From Candidatus Omnitrophota bacterium (GTDB lineage: Bacteria; Omnitrophota; Gorgyraeia; JAFGHF01), in contig JAMXCY010000062.1 of NCBI GenBank assembly GCA_024543015.1, positions 1-6,352 of the forward strand: 6,352 nucleotides of DNA, read 5' to 3'. The notes under the pieces were generated by a model. That model had not been told where the DNA came from. It ran no database searches and worked only from the letters and a program-made list of their open reading frames with translations. Positions 6,090 to 6,352 of the stretch are shown one piece after another (position 1 is the first letter of the stretch; each line of letters starts with the position of its first letter). Position numbers and translations under genes: made by a program.

Positions 6090-6352
6090 TCATTTTTTTC
6101 TTCGAAGACCTGGGCGGTAAAACTGTAGAGTTCAGTCCCCTCATCTTTCCAGGCACCGGGACTTAAGCCGGCTTTATGGGCGCAAAGATTAGAAAGGAAT
6201 TCTTCGCGGTTCCAACCGGTCTCTATCGCCACCTGAGGTAAAAATACGCCGCGAGCATTGCCTTTTTTGACAATTACGCCGTGCACACCCATTTTAAGCT
6301 CTTTAACATCTTCTACTTTTTTTGGTTGAGTGAGCACAGAGATTTCAATATC
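6086..6352 (-). CDS. AMMECR1-domain protein (AmmeMemoRadiSam system protein A), 3' part only
   Basis: The reading frame is open to the window edge, so the gene's start lies outside. The GTG at 6337 is an internal valine codon, because the residues before it (D-I-E-I-S) match the family's conserved E-I-S-V-L strand. The visible 88 or so residues contain the C-terminal half of the AMMECR1 fold: GVHGVIVKKG, then the FLPQVA strand, the GWNREEFL helix, LC..KAGL, AWKD and a final ELYSFTAQVFEE. The LRGCIG motif that defines the family would be upstream and is not visible. In bacteria this protein is usually encoded with a Memo-like protein and a radical SAM protein; its biochemical role is not established. 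It ends in TAA, 146 bp before rsmE. A terminator-like hairpin lies between them, so it probably belongs to a different transcription unit. Confidence 0.9.
   Translation of the reverse strand, partial: DIEISVLTQPKKVEDVKELKMGVHGVIVKKGNARGVFLPQVAIETGWNREEFLSNLCAHKAGLSPGAWKDEGTELYSFTAQVFEEKND

Noticed and set aside
6335..6337. GTG at 6337 as the start of a short 83-residue protein
   Set aside because: The frame stays open upstream to the edge and those residues match the AMMECR1 fold, so the gene is longer and truncated by the window.

Overview
The window is a compact, single-strand block of bacterial genes, all read on the minus strand (from position 6352 down to 1). Protein families point to an uncultivated anaerobic-type Gram-negative bacterium. 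The mix of an AMMECR1-domain protein, a PMT-like glycosyltransferase fused to TPRs, a B12-binding radical SAM protein and a lysine-rich AT-leaning proteome is reminiscent of Omnitrophota/PVC-related genomes, but this is a low-confidence guess. Base composition is roughly 40% GC by eye. There are no RNA genes, insertion sequences, CRISPR arrays or phage genes.

Layout in the direction of transcription: (1) the 3' end of an AMMECR1 / AmmeMemoRadiSam protein A gene, cut by the window edge (6352-6086). (2) A 146-bp intergenic control region holding a candidate upstream promoter, a hairpin followed by a T-run (terminator-like), and a near-consensus sigma-70 promoter (TTGACA, 17 bp, TATGAT) whose -35 box overlaps the T-run. 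(3) rsmE, the 16S rRNA m3U1498 methyltransferase. (4) A multi-spanning PMT/ArnT-like glycosyltransferase with four C-terminal TPRs. (5) ispD, for the MEP isoprenoid pathway. (6) A B12-binding-domain radical SAM enzyme of unknown substrate. (7) A MOP-superfamily (Wzx-like) polysaccharide/lipid flippase.

Genes 3 to 7 are packed with junctions of -1, +1, -4 and -14 bp and have almost no recognisable Shine-Dalgarno sequences. They look like one operon read from the promoter at 5973-6001 with stop-start translational coupling. The membrane glycosyltransferase and the flippase both normally use polyprenyl-linked substrates, and IspD makes precursors for polyprenyl carriers, so the cluster plausibly serves envelope glycan or glycolipid synthesis. 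The radical SAM protein is the unknown member. Nothing in the window demonstrates a wholly new system. The most checkable oddities are the promoter/terminator architecture, the CX4CX2C cluster of the radical SAM protein, the TPR fusion and the extremely basic IspD.
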